NCBI RefSeq assembly: GCF_037176765.1
Contig: NC_090028.1
Location: forward strand, 20,595,234 to 20,659,233
Length of the DNA: 64,000 bases
From: Anolis sagrei
Taxonomy: Eukaryota > Chordata > Lepidosauria > Squamata > Anolidae
Direction: 5' to 3'
Shown here: positions 10,641 through 21,600 of the stretch, piece by piece
How positions within the stretch are numbered: position 1 is the first letter of the stretch
Layout of the letters: every line of letters begins with the position of its first letter
Notes under the pieces: generated by a model
What the model was told of the DNA's origin: nothing
What the model saw: only the letters and a program-made list of their open reading frames with translations
The model's database searches: none
Translations under genes and position numbers: made by a program

Positions 10641-11149
10641 AGGTCTACTCTCCCTGTCTAGTCCCGGTCCGTTGTTTTATGGCCACATTATTAGTCAGAA
10701 AAGACTTGTAATATGCCTCTCGTAAGGAAAGAAAGCCTTAAAAATATGTGCCATACCTTTTGCTATTCTTGTTATAACCCTTCTGCACACAACAAGGCAG
10801 AGAAGTGAGAAACCTGCATTCCTCCACTGTTTGAACTCCAGCTGCCATAGGTCCTGCCAGTGGTAAAGTATGACGGCAGGTATAGTCCTATAAGTTATAT
10901 GGGGACAGATGAAAAGTTTCCTTCTCTCTCCTTGCTCTGATCACCTGGAATTTAAGTTTTAAGGAAATCGTGAATTATTCAGAATGTCAATGGGATAATA
11001 CAATCTCTGCCAAAAAAAACATTTGTATGTGAAAATTTTAAAAATTGATATTTCTTGAATAAAAGTATGCAAAAAAGGAAATATTTGTTTATGGAATTAA
11101 TGTAAATATCATGCTGTAACACCAACTAAAAAATATTGACAACATAAAG
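10641..11149. other. Unannotated intergenic stretch
   Basis: AT-rich sequence between the SPATA2-family gene and the 3' side of TK2. A block of about 27 bp near 10679 (GGCCACATTATTAGT and following bases) recurs beside the perfect palindrome at 11989. Confidence 0.4.
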
Positions 11150-11164
11150 GGGCGCTATGGGTTT

Positions 11165-11665
11165 TGTGGGGCTAGATTAGACATAGGATACTGCTGGGCA
11201 CCACAATTGAAGAGAAATATTGACAAGGTGGAATGTGTCCAGAGGAGGGAGACTAGAATGTTCAAGGGTCTGGAGAACAAAGCCTATGAGGAGTGGCTTA
11301 AAGAGCTGGGCATGTTTAGCCTGCAGAAGAGAAGTCTGAGAGGAGCCATGTAGAAATATGTGAAGGGAAGTCAAAGGGAGGAAGGAGCAAGTTTGTTTTC
11401 TGTTGCCCTGGAGACTAGGATGTGGCACAATAGCTTCAAATACAGGAAAGGAGATTCCACCTGAACATCAGGAAGAACTTCCTGTGAGAGCTGTTCAGCA
11501 GTGGAACTCTCTACCCCAAAGTGTGGTGGAGGCTCCATCTATAGAGGCTTTTTAACAGGCTGGATGGCCATCTGTCAGGGGTGCTTTGAATACAATATTC
11601 CTGCTTCTTGGCAGGGGATTGGACTGGATGGCCCATGATGTCTCTTCCAACTCTATGATTCTATG
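11165..11665 (+). mobile_element. CR1 LINE, 3' part
   Basis: CR1 reverse transcriptase C-terminal pattern ([11 protein letters not shown]-like, [22 protein letters not shown]-like, AVQQWNSLP-like) in broken frames, followed by GGATTGGACTGGATGGCCC and the CR1 3' end ATGATTCTATG. Confidence 0.85.
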
Positions 11666-11885
11666 GGCAGAACAAATATATTAGGGGACCAAATGTAAAC
11701 AGTATTAATCAGCTTCAAAACAATTGCGACTGAAAATATTTACACGTTTTAAGACCAAATTTCTGCATGAAACACATCTGATTGGTGATTATAGATGAAA
11801 AACACTTCATCCTTTCCTTTAAAATGCGAACACAGCGCCACTGCTTTTACCTGAAGCTAACTTCTGATATACCCTTGGATATTTA

Positions 11886-11989
11886 CCTATTCTGTCCTAA
11901 ATTAAAGGTTATTTAAATTAAAGTTTTCATCCGTTAAACAACGGATGAAAACTTTAATTTAAATAACCTTTAATTTAGGACAGAATAGG
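11886..11989. repeat. Perfect palindrome, 50-bp arms, 4-nt loop
   Basis: Left arm 11886-11935 and right arm 11940-11989 are exact reverse complements with loop AAAC. The sequence after the right arm resumes with CTAAATTAAAG-TTTTC, a third partial copy of arm sequence, and with a block also found near 10679. This pattern fits a template-switch event more than a transposon. Confidence 0.95.
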
Positions 11990-12027
11990 CCACATTATTA
12001 GTTAGAAAGGACTAAATTAAAGTTTTC

Positions 12028-12312
12028 CCGTGACATTAAGTCTAGTTGCATCAGATTGGGGGGGGGGGGGGGGGGGAATCTCCATTTCTAAGACAAAGAG
12101 CTGGCATTGCCCATAGACACCTCCTAGATCATGTGGCCAGCATGACCTTCCTGCAGAAGTAGTACCTATTGATCTTCTCACATTCGCATGTTTTCGAACT
12201 GCTAGGTTGGCAGAAGCTGAGGCTAAAAGCAGGAGCTCAAACCGCCAACCTTTCGGTCAGCAAGTTCAGCAGCTCAGTAGTTTAACCTGCTGCACCACCA
12301 GGGGGTCCTATG
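12028..12312 (-). mobile_element. Sauria-type SINE, minus strand
   Basis: Reverse strand: TGGTGGTGCAGCAGGTTAAA (A box) and AGGTTGGCGGTTTGAGCTC (B box), body through CATGCTGGCCACATGATC, ending in the BovB-like tail AGACTTAATGTCA. A G-homopolymer of about 20 bases sits near the tail. Confidence 0.85.
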
Positions 12313-13157
12313 GTGTTCAAGTTCAGGATATTTTGGGGTAATTTGAAATAATCTCAAGAGTGCCCTCATTAAGAAATATACTGGTGCCATTATTTTTTGC
12401 CTAATGGTTGGCATCTTGCGAGTCATTTGTGATATCATTGAGAATTACGATTGCCGAGCTGTTTCCTATTCACACACACGAAGCCATTACCATCATCACA
12501 AATGCCAATACACTCTATCTTAAAAACCAGCCAAGTGACAAGTGAGTAAAACATGGAAAGTTTACTGAAACTGCAAAAACTTTGTTTCTGTGGGACATCC
12601 TGCAGCACATTTTCCTAGTTTTTCAATGAATATCTCATCGTGTAATCATCTATTAAGCCTCAGAAATGTTCTAAATAGAATAAGCAGAGGCGTTTTAAAT
12701 CAGTTCCATTTAATCTGAATAAATAATGATACAAGTTTCTAAGGTGTTTTTAAATAGTGCCAAAGATCTCAAGTTATAACAGAAAGAACATTAAAACATT
12801 TCAAAGATGCTCGTGTCTCATCTGCCATCTTCCATCTCCCTGATAAATGGTAGGAGTGTAACACATACTTTCCATAAACATTTCAAACAGTACATTTTAT
12901 ACATATTCCTTAATAGAAAAATACAATGGAAAGAAATGTAGCAGTAGCTATCACAATAATCAGTGAAAGAGAAATGTGACCCTCAAAGGAGAAACAAGAC
13001 GGATCAGCAGATCATGGTAAGTCAATGCTTTTGAAAATTGTGTTTTGATCAGGAATAAAATGAAGAAAAGCCAAGGAAGCAGCCCAGACCCTGAACCGGT
13101 GCCTGTCCACGTTTTGAAATTGAACCAAGACAAGATGGGAGGTCCTCCTGGTCCTTC
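12313..13157. other. Unannotated stretch, possibly TK2 distal 3' UTR or intergenic
   Basis: No exon or full repeat recognised. About 60 bp at 12588-12645 (CTGCAGCACATTTTCCTA, TTTTTCAATGAATATCTCAT) recur at 41822-41884, so at least that block is a dispersed repeat of unknown type. Confidence 0.35.
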
Positions 13158-13247
13158 TGGGTGCTTTGAATGTGATTTTTCCGCTTCTTGGCAGGGGGTT
13201 GGACTGGATGGCCCACAAGGTCTCTTCCAACTCTATCATTCTATGGT
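13158..13247 (+). mobile_element. CR1 LINE 3' tail fragment
   Basis: Short CR1 end: CTTCTTGGCAGGGGGTTGGA, GGATGGCCC, CAACTCTATCATTCTATGG. Confidence 0.8.
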
Positions 13248-13683
13248 CAGTCAGAAGGCAGATCAGATATAGGGTGGCAACTTATGTTGGATGGGGTCAC
13301 ACTCCTCCTGAAGACACAGGTCCAAAGTCCGAGGGTCCTCGGACTTTGCTAAGCCTGGAGGCCCAGGTGTCGGCGGTTGCCAGGAGAGCCTTTGAACAAT
13401 TAAAACTTGTGCGCTAAGTGTGACCATATCTTGAGAAGCCGGACTTGGCCATGGTGGTCCATGCCTTGGTTAGATCCCATTTAGACTACTGTAACAGGTT
13501 CTACGTGGGGCTGCCCTTGAAGAATATCTGGAAACTTCAATTAGTTCAGAGATCTGCAGCCAGGTTATTAACGGGTGCTAGACCCAGGGAGCATACTAGC
13601 CCCCTGTTAAAGCACCTGAACTGGCTGCCAATTCCTTTCCTGGCCCAATTCAAGGTGCTGGTATTGACTTTAAAGCCCTAATG

Positions 13684-14564
13684 CAGTGTTTCTCAACCTG
13701 GGGGTCGCGGGAGGGTGTCAGAGGGGTCACCAAAGACCATCACAAAACACAGTATATTCCGTTGGTCATGGGGGTTCTGTGTGGGAAGTCTGACCCAACT
13801 CTATCGTTGGTGGGGTTCAGAATGCTCTTTGAGTGTAGGTGAACTATAAATCCCAGCAACTACAACTCCCAAATGTCAAAGTCTATTTTTCTCAAACTCC
13901 CAATAGTCTTCACATTTGGGCATATTGAGTATTTATGCCAAGTTTGGTCCAGATCTATCATTGCTTGAGTCCACAGTGCTCTCTGGAGGTAGGTGAACTA
14001 CAACTCCCAAACTTGAGGTCATTGCTCACCAAACCCTTCCAATATTTTCTGTTGGTCATGGGAGGTCTTGGTTCTATTTCAGGGGTCAGGAACCTTCGGC
14101 TCTCCAGGTGTGGTGGACTTCAACTCCCACAATTCCTTGAGGCTCGGCATTCACCCCAAAGGCTTACCTTGGCCTCAAGGAATTGTGGGAGTTGAAGTCC
14201 ACCACACCTGGAGAGCCGAAGGTTCCCCATGCCTGTTCTATTTCATTGTTGATGGAGTCCAGGATGCTCTTTGATTGTAGGTTGACTATAAATGCCAGCA
14301 ACTACAACTCCCAAATGACAAAATCGATTCCCCCCCCCCCCCAACCCCAGTGGTATTCAAATTTGGGCCTATTGGGTATTTGTGCCAAATTTGGTCCAGT
14401 GAATGAAAATACATCCTGCATATCAGATATTTACATTACAATTCATAACAGTAGCAAAATTACAGTTGTGAAGCAACAACACAAATAATGTTATGGTTGG
14501 GGGTCACCACAACACGAGGAACTGTATTAAGGGGTCGTGGCATTAGGAAGGTTGAGAAACACTG
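13684..14564. mobile_element. Non-autonomous hAT element, 8-bp target duplication
   Basis: The ends are CAGTGTTTCTCAACC and GGTTGAGAAACACTG. The flanking 8-mers at 13676-13683 and 14565-14572 are both CCCTAATG, the expected hAT duplication. The interior has the family blocks CCCAGCAACTACAACTCCC, TGGTTCAATTCC-like and TTTGGTCCAG. Other copies: 14868-15118, 20337-21175, 36800-38448, 47860-48587 and 59148-59610. Confidence 0.93.
14080..14235. mobile_element. Foldback hAT MITE nested in the hAT element
   Basis: Two mirrored arms (CTCCAGGTGTGGTGGACTTC and its complement) end in CAGGGGTCAGG and CCATGCCTG. Both sides are flanked by TTCTATTT (14072-14079 and 14236-14243). This is a second nesting level inside the L2 copy. 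Confidence 0.9.
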
Positions 14565-14867
14565 CCCTAATGGTTCAGGTCCTTCTTACTTATCTGACCA
14601 ATCGCAAATGTGGTTGGCGGCGATAAGAGAGAGGGCCTTCTCGGTGGCTGCTCCAACTCTGGAACTCCTTCCCCAATGACGTTAAAACATCTTGTAAAAG
14701 ATGTTCCCTGACATCTTGTAAAAAGCAGCTAAAGACCTTCATGTTTGCGAAAGCTTTTGATGAAGACGCTTAACTATAATGACAGAAAGGCTAACTGTTG
14801 TCATGTTAGCATTTACCATCTGATTTGTGGAGTTGCCTGCACTAATTGTATTAGACACATGTTTTTT

Positions 14868-15118
14868 TGTGGCAAGTTTGGTTCAATTCCATCGTTGGTG
14901 GAGTTCAGAATGCTCTTTGATTATAGGTTAACTATAAATCCCAGCAACTACGACTCCCAAATGACAAAATCAATCCCCCAAACCCCACCAGTATTTAAAT
15001 TTGGATGTATTGTGTATTTGTGCCAAATTTGGTCCAGTGAATGAAAATACATCCTGCATGGCAGATATTTACATTAGGATTATGGGTCGTGGCATTAGGA
15101 AGGTTGAGAAACACTGCT
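14868..15118. mobile_element. hAT element fragment (right end)
   Basis: Interior blocks and the right terminus AAGGTTGAGAAACACTG match the element at 13684-14564. The left part is missing. Confidence 0.8.
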
Positions 15119-15454
15119 GTAAACAACAGTCTATAACCAGTAACATTTTATAAAGACACAACCACTGTATAAACACAAAAGGGAAGTATGGGAAAAACAA
15201 GCCATTTTAAAATCTTGTTAGGTGCCTGGCAATAGGAGTCATAGTTTACATAGAGGGGGGATATATATATCACATATTACAGTCTCCAAAATAGTGTCAT
15301 TCTGGAACAACAAAAGGACCCACTAAGTATAAACATGCACATTATAGGTGCTCACACTTTTCCCCCTCAGGGTTTCCTGCCAGGAATTGGTCATTGGACA
15401 AACGTCCACCCCTTTCTTTCAAAGTGCCTCAAGTTCACCAAACAATCTAGGACT

Positions 15455-15632
15455 GGGTTGTTGTAGGTTTTTTCGAGCTATATGGCCATGTTCTAGAGGC
15501 ATTCTCTCCTGACGTTTCGCCTGCATCTATGGCAAGCATCCTTAGAGGATGCCTCTAGACCATGGCCATATAGCCTGAAAAAACCTACAACAACCCAGTG
15601 ATTCCGACCATGAAAGCCTTCAACAATACATA
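15455..15632. mobile_element. Penelope-like element terminal sequence, inverted pair
   Basis: Contains GACGTTTCGCCTGCATCTAT and GGCCATATAGCC blocks in both orientations, ending GTGATTCCGACCATGAAAGC. Elsewhere (47038, 53945) this sequence is the terminal region of Penelope-like copies, so it is read as a truncated or palindromic Penelope end. Confidence 0.65.
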
Positions 15633-15811
15633 GTCTAGGACTGAATGGAAGAGCTGCAGGAAATACAAACAAGAATAAGAGAATAGGAAATAGCTCAGGA
15701 AAGTTTTAGAAACTACTTATTTAATCTTTAAACTGCCTGGCAGGAGTTTCAAGGAAACCAAAAAAGAGCTATTTCTATTCAGATGTGTGAAGCATGTACA
15801 TACTAAAGTTC

Positions 15812-16014
15812 TAGGCATGGGCAAATTTGGGCCCTCCAGGTGTTTTGGACTTCAACTCCCACCATTCCTAACAGCCTCAGGCCCTTTCCTTTTCCCCCTC
15901 AGTTGCCTAACCCGCTTAAGCGGCTGAGGGGAAAAAGGAAGGAGCCTGAGGCTGTTAGGAATGGTGGGAGCTGAAGTCCAAAACACCTGGAGGGCCCAAA
16001 TTTGCCCATACCTG
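15812..16014. mobile_element. Foldback hAT MITE just after the TK2 stop codon
   Basis: Arms of about 95 bp mirror each other (GGGCCCTCCAGGTGTTTTGG, ACTTCAACTCCCACCATTCC and complements) around a CCGCTTAAGCGG centre. It lies 33 bp beyond the TK2 stop on the transcribed side, so the TK2 3' UTR should contain it and could fold into a long hairpin. No matching target duplication was found. Confidence 0.85.
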
Positions 16015-16047
16015 CACTAAACCATTCATAACACAAGAAATCTGTTT

Positions 16048-16146
16048 CTATAGACAATATTGCATATTGTAGGGTGTTAGGATTCGGTCCTGGTTTTCTT
16101 CATAGGTCTCCAGCATATCCTTTAAGTCGTGATCAGCCTGCAGTAC
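16048..16146 (-). CDS. TK2: TK2 exon 10 (C-terminus and stop)
   Basis: 99 nt encoding [20 protein letters not shown] and [12 protein letters not shown], then TAG. Acceptor TTTTGAAG. It matches human DRILTPENRKHCP at the end. Confidence 0.93.
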   Translation of the reverse strand, partial: VLQADHDLKDMLETYEENQDRILTPYNMQYCL

Positions 16147-16236
16147 CTTCAAAACAGAACAAAATGTGAAGAGTTAGTGATAATAAGGTTCGGCATGCAA
16201 TTTTAGCAGTACTATTTAGGATAGGACAGTAATATA

Positions 16237-16279
<43 letters not shown>

Positions 16280-18640
16280 TTTATTTATACCCCACCACCA
16301 TCTCCTCAAGGGACTTGGAGCAGCTTACATGAGGCCAAGTCCAACAGTACATCAATAAACAAAAGCAATAAACAAAACAGTAAATACAATACAATTAATA
16401 TAAATCACATAAAAACAATAACCAAAAAAACAGTAACACACAAAGATTAAAACCTATGGCCGGGCCAAATATAATTGTTTACAAATTAAAAAATAAACCC
16501 TGGGCATGAACAGGGTATGATATAATTTGTATAGGATTTTCAAAGAGAGATGAGGGAACGCAGTCCATCCTAACCCGGTAGTAAAGTGCATTCTGAGGGC
16601 ATATTGCTGAGAGCTTTCCTTATTCTGGGAAGGCACACTGGAACAACCACGTTTTCAAGCTCCTCCTAAAGACTGCCAGAGTTGGGGCATGCCTGCTGTC
16701 CTTGGGAAGTGAGTTCCAGAGTCGAGGGGCCACCACCGAGAAGGCCCTCTCCCTCGTCCCTACCAATTGCGCCTGCGAAGGAGGTGGGAGTGCGAGCAGG
16801 GCCTCTCCAGATGATCGAAGAGATCGTGTGGGTTCGTACACAGAAACGCGGTCAGAGAGCTGCCAAATACAGGTGTGCCTCAGTTAACAAAGTACTATAT
16901 GTGTTGCCAGGCATTGAAAGTTAAAAGTCTGAAACCTTCAGGAAAAGAGATGCCAGCTATTAGAGCTTCCTTACAGTAAGAGCTGTTTGGCCGTGGAATA
17001 TGCTGCCTTGGAGTCTGGTGGAGTCTCCTTCTCTGGAGGTTTTTAAGCAGAGGCTAGATGGCCACCTGTCGGGAGTACTTTGATTGTGTGTTCTTGCATG
17101 GCAGGAGGTTGAACTAGACAGCTCTTGAGGTCTCTTCCAGCTCCTATGATGCTTTCAGATGCAGAATCATAGGATCAAAAGCTGGAAGAAACATTTTCCT
17201 CAGTCCTCTCTGAATGCACGTGTCTTTCTCACTGTATTCCCTTCTCCCATCTCAGTGATGAGGCAGAATAATTCCCAGGTTGTATGCTCTTTCTTTTAAG
17301 CCCCCAAGGCCTTGTGGTCCTTTCTCTCTCTTCTCTCATGTCTTTGTGTGAGAGCAGAATGCAGAATATAGTTTTTGAGACCTTCCTTTGTTTGGCCTTA
17401 GATTAAAATGGAGATGGTAACACATCTCTATTTAGACTTTGATAGTCTAGAGGCCCCCTGGTGGTGCAGCGGGTTAAACCGCTGAGCTGCTGAACTTGCT
17501 GACCAAAAGTCAGACACGACTAGACTTAATGTCAGGGGATACCTTTACTTTTACCTAGATAGTCTAGACCCCATCTTTTCTATTTAGAAATGTAGTTCTT
17601 TATGTTTTAAAAAAACTTTTTGAAACTTTAAGGTTGACTGCGACTCAAAGCAGCCGTTAGGAATTGTGGGAGTTGAAGTCCAAAACACCTAGAGGGCCCG
17701 ACTTTGCCCATGATATTTGGTCAGGTGGAATGGGGAGAGAGGACTCCTTCTTCTATCCTTTTGCAAATGTGGAATCATTCCAACCTAAACATGTTTTCTG
17801 CTCCTGACAAAACAAAACTATTAATATATACTTACAAGCACCGGAGAAGGAACTTTAAACAGGTTTTTTTTAATCAGCCACTCTTCATAGAGTAGATGGA
17901 TAGCTTCTAAATATTCCTAAACACAAAAAAGAGAATTACTTTTCATTCGTCTAGTTTTGTCAGATCACTAAAACCAAGGAAGCAATGAGTGACTAATCTT
18001 AGTAAATATTGCTGCAGTAGATGTATCCAATTATTGTTCCATCTGTATTTACCATGACATTCCACATTCTAAATATGTTATAACTACACTTTAACTATGC
18101 TACTGGTTTTGTTATTTATTTTCTAGTCTGGGACTGAAACAAATAGACACATTCATTCACTCTTCCAGTGGACACAGAACTCTTTTAAGATTCAGATTAT
18201 GTTTGATCAATAAACATTCCAACATTTCCTTCCCCTTTGATTTTCTCCCCAGATATGAAATTGATATGCAGAGCTTCCATTTCAATTGCTTAGAGTGCTA
18301 ACAGTGATCCTAACAGGTCATGATCCATTATTCCCAGTAAGGACTTCTCAGCCCAACATCCCACTTCCTCTCAGCAACCTGTCAGATGCTTCAGGAAAAC
18401 TCACACACAACAGCAATCCTGCTAATCAGTTTTCAGGTTGACACCCCTTACTGACCCATAGCTGCTGATAATAATAACAGTAGTAGTAATAGTAATAATA
18501 TTATAATAATAACAATAAGTACACTTATTACATGCCTCTCCCTACAGCTCGAGGCACGGTACCATGTTATTAAAATAAGAGAGAAAACACTATGAAAACA
18601 CAACAAGGTACACACAGTTAAAATACAAGTTAAAATTCTA

Positions 18641-18679
<39 letters not shown>

Positions 18680-21600
18680 ATGTTGTCTATGCTCTCCTCA
18701 AGGAGCCCCTAATGGCACAGCGCGTTAAACTGCTGAGCTGCTGAAGTCCCTGAACTGATAGGTCGGCAGAAGCTGAAGTTGACGACTTGAATCCAGGGAG
18801 TGAGGTGAGCTCCTGCTGTTAGGCCCAGCTTCTGCCAACCTAGCAGTTCGAAAACATGCAAATGTAAGTAGATCAATAGGTACCACTCTGGCAGGAAGGT
18901 AACGGCGCTCCATGCAGTCATGCCGACCACATGACCTTGGAGGCATCTATGGAAAACGCCGGCTCTTCAACTTAGAAAGGGAGATGAGCACCAACCCCCA
19001 GAGTTGGACACGACTAGGCTTAATGTCAAGGAGAAACCTTTACCTTTACATATGCTCCCCTAAATCCTTCCATGCTCACCCCAAGTTCTAGTACAACTGC
19101 CTTTTAAAAGTCATCAGGGCAATTCATTCGACACACGTCAGAAGGCAGTTTCTCCTTACCATAGGAATGACTTTTTCTTCTTCCCTACACCGCCTTTTCA
19201 GTCTCTCATAACACCTCTCAGGAGAGGTTTGTAGATAAACTGCCATTAACAAAACAAAAAAGATGAAGAAAAAATTATTACATGCTGCCATAGTTATGCC
19301 CTGTTCCTGTAAACATGAAGAGCAATTATGGTTCAATTTTCAAGGAGCAAAGTATTTATTTATTTATTTATTTGCTGCATTTGTTAACCGCCGCTTTCAG
19401 CCCTAGGGCGACTCGCGGCGGTGTACAACATATAAAAAACATATTTCACAATAAACTACAACGACAACAAACAACATATCACTAATACACTATCATCTAA
19501 TTACACTAAAATAATCCGCTTCGTCTTATCATAGAATCATAACCAATCTCGTAGTCTACATTCCGTTCCAGTTGTCATTTCCAGTTACTGTAGCATTTAG
19601 TTAAATGCCTTCTCGAATAGCCATGTCTTCAGGCTCTTCCGGAAGGACATAAGGGAGGGCGCCTGTCTGATGTCAACAGGGAGGGTGTTCCACAGCCAGG
19701 GGGCCACCACTGAGAAGGCCCTCTCCCTTGTCCCCGCCAGGCGTGCCTGTGAGGCAGGCGGGATCGAGAGAAGGGCCTCCCCAGACGATCTCAAGGTCCT
19801 CGTGGGCTCATAGGCTGAGATGCGGTCCGAAAGGTATTTTGGGCCGGAACCGTTTAGGGCTTTGTAGGATAACACCAGCACCTTAAATTGGGCCCAGTAG
19901 CAAATCGGCAGCCAGTGGAGCTGGAACAACAAGGGCGTTGTATGCTCCCTGCGTCCTGCTCCTGTTAGTAACATGGCTGCCGCGCGCTGGACTAGCTGAA
20001 GCTTCCGGGCCGTCTTCAAGGGCAGCCCCACGTAGAGAGCGTTGCAGTAGTCGAGGCGGGATGTGACCAGAGCGTGTACCACCGTGGCCAAATCAGACTT
20101 CCCAAGGTACGGGCGCAGCTGGCGCGCGAGCCTAAGCTGTGCAAATGCTCTCCTGGTCACCGCTGAAACCTGGGGATCCAGGCTCAACGATGAATCCAGG
20201 ATCACACCCAAGCTGCGAACCTGCGCCTTCAAGGGGAGTGCGACCCCATCCAGTACTCAATCTCCCCTATTTTATGTGGTATCTCATGTAGAAATCTAAG
20301 GGACTTTGTACTCAAGAGGTGGATTAAAACAATAAAATTATTTTTGTTGCTACTTCATAACTGTAATTTTGCTACTGTTGTAAATCGTAATGTAAATATC
20401 TGATAGGCAGGATGTATTTTCATTCACTGGACCAGATTTGACACAAATACCCGATACACCCAAATTTGAATTCTGGTGGGGTTGGGGGGGATTTATTTTG
20501 TCATTTGGGTGTTGCAGTTTCTGGGATTTATAGTTCACCTATAATCAAAGAGCATTCTGAACTCCACCAACGATTGAATTGAACCAAACTTGGCACACAG
20601 AACTCCCATGGCTAACAGAAAATGCTGGAAGGATTTGGTGGGCATGGACCTTGAGTTTTGGAGTTACAGTTCACCTACATCCAGAGAGCATTGTGGATTC
20701 AAACAGTGATGTATTTGGACCAAACTTGGCACAAATATTCAATATGTCCAAATGTGAACACTGGTGGAATTTGGGGAAAATAGAACTTGACATTTGGAAG
20801 TTGTAGTTGCTGGGATTTATAGTTCAGCTACAAGCAAAGAGCATTCTGAACACCGCCAACGATGGAATTGAACCAAACTCGGCACACAGAACTCCCATAA
20901 CCAACAAAAAATATTGGAAGGCATTGACCTTGAGTTTTGGAGTTGTAGTTCACCTACATCCAGAGAGCATTGTGGACTCAAACAATGATGGATCTGGACC
21001 AAACTTGGTACAAATACTCAATATGCCCAGATGTGAACACTGGTGCAGTTTAGGAAAAATAGACCTTGACATTTGGGAGTTTTGGTTGCTGGGATACACT
21101 GATCTAGAATGACCTAAAAATTCATCAGGCCAAAGAGGATCCTGAGTAGAAAAGTTTAAGAAGCCCTGCTCTAAACTATAGTAAAAGTGCCTTCTGAACT
21201 CTACAGATGAAATAGTAACTCAGGAGACAGTCTACATAATGCCAATATTATTCCAAAAAGGGAGCGGGAGATGGAACAGAAGCAGATTACAGTATATATT
21301 ATGTCACAATATATTGTTGTGGTATAGAACAAACTACTATGGCGAGCTGGTTTAGAGATCAGCAAGTGATTTTGTTGCATGGGAAACTTACCTATCAGAT
21401 CAACCGAAACACTCAAGTTCTTTATGATCCATTCAAACCATTCTGTCAAAACGACATAATCCACTTCTGGCATTTTCCCACTGTAACAGAAAAAAAACAT
21501 GTTTCAATAAATACCATAGCTGTGCAAGTAATTGAATTAAAAGATACTTTCAAAGAAAGTCTGGCCTGTTTGACTGGAGATGCTCCTATTAACCTGCTCT

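Larger units (their letters stand above)
13283..14770 (+). mobile_element. L2 LINE interrupted by a hAT element
   Basis: The coding pattern EAQVSAVARRAFEQLKLVR, then VVHALVRSHLDYCN, RSAARLLTG and [14 protein letters not shown] runs to 13683. After the hAT insertion it resumes at 14573 (GSGPSYLSDQ-like, then ERAFSVAAPTLELLP). The break falls in the L2 codons for KALNGSGP, so the two halves belong to one copy. Confidence 0.88.

Noticed and set aside
12966-13157. Possible small exon (ATG before GTAAGT at 13016; frame with QDKMGGPPGPS)
   Set aside because: No acceptor-donor pair with a conserved frame, and it abuts a CR1 tail. Not enough to call.
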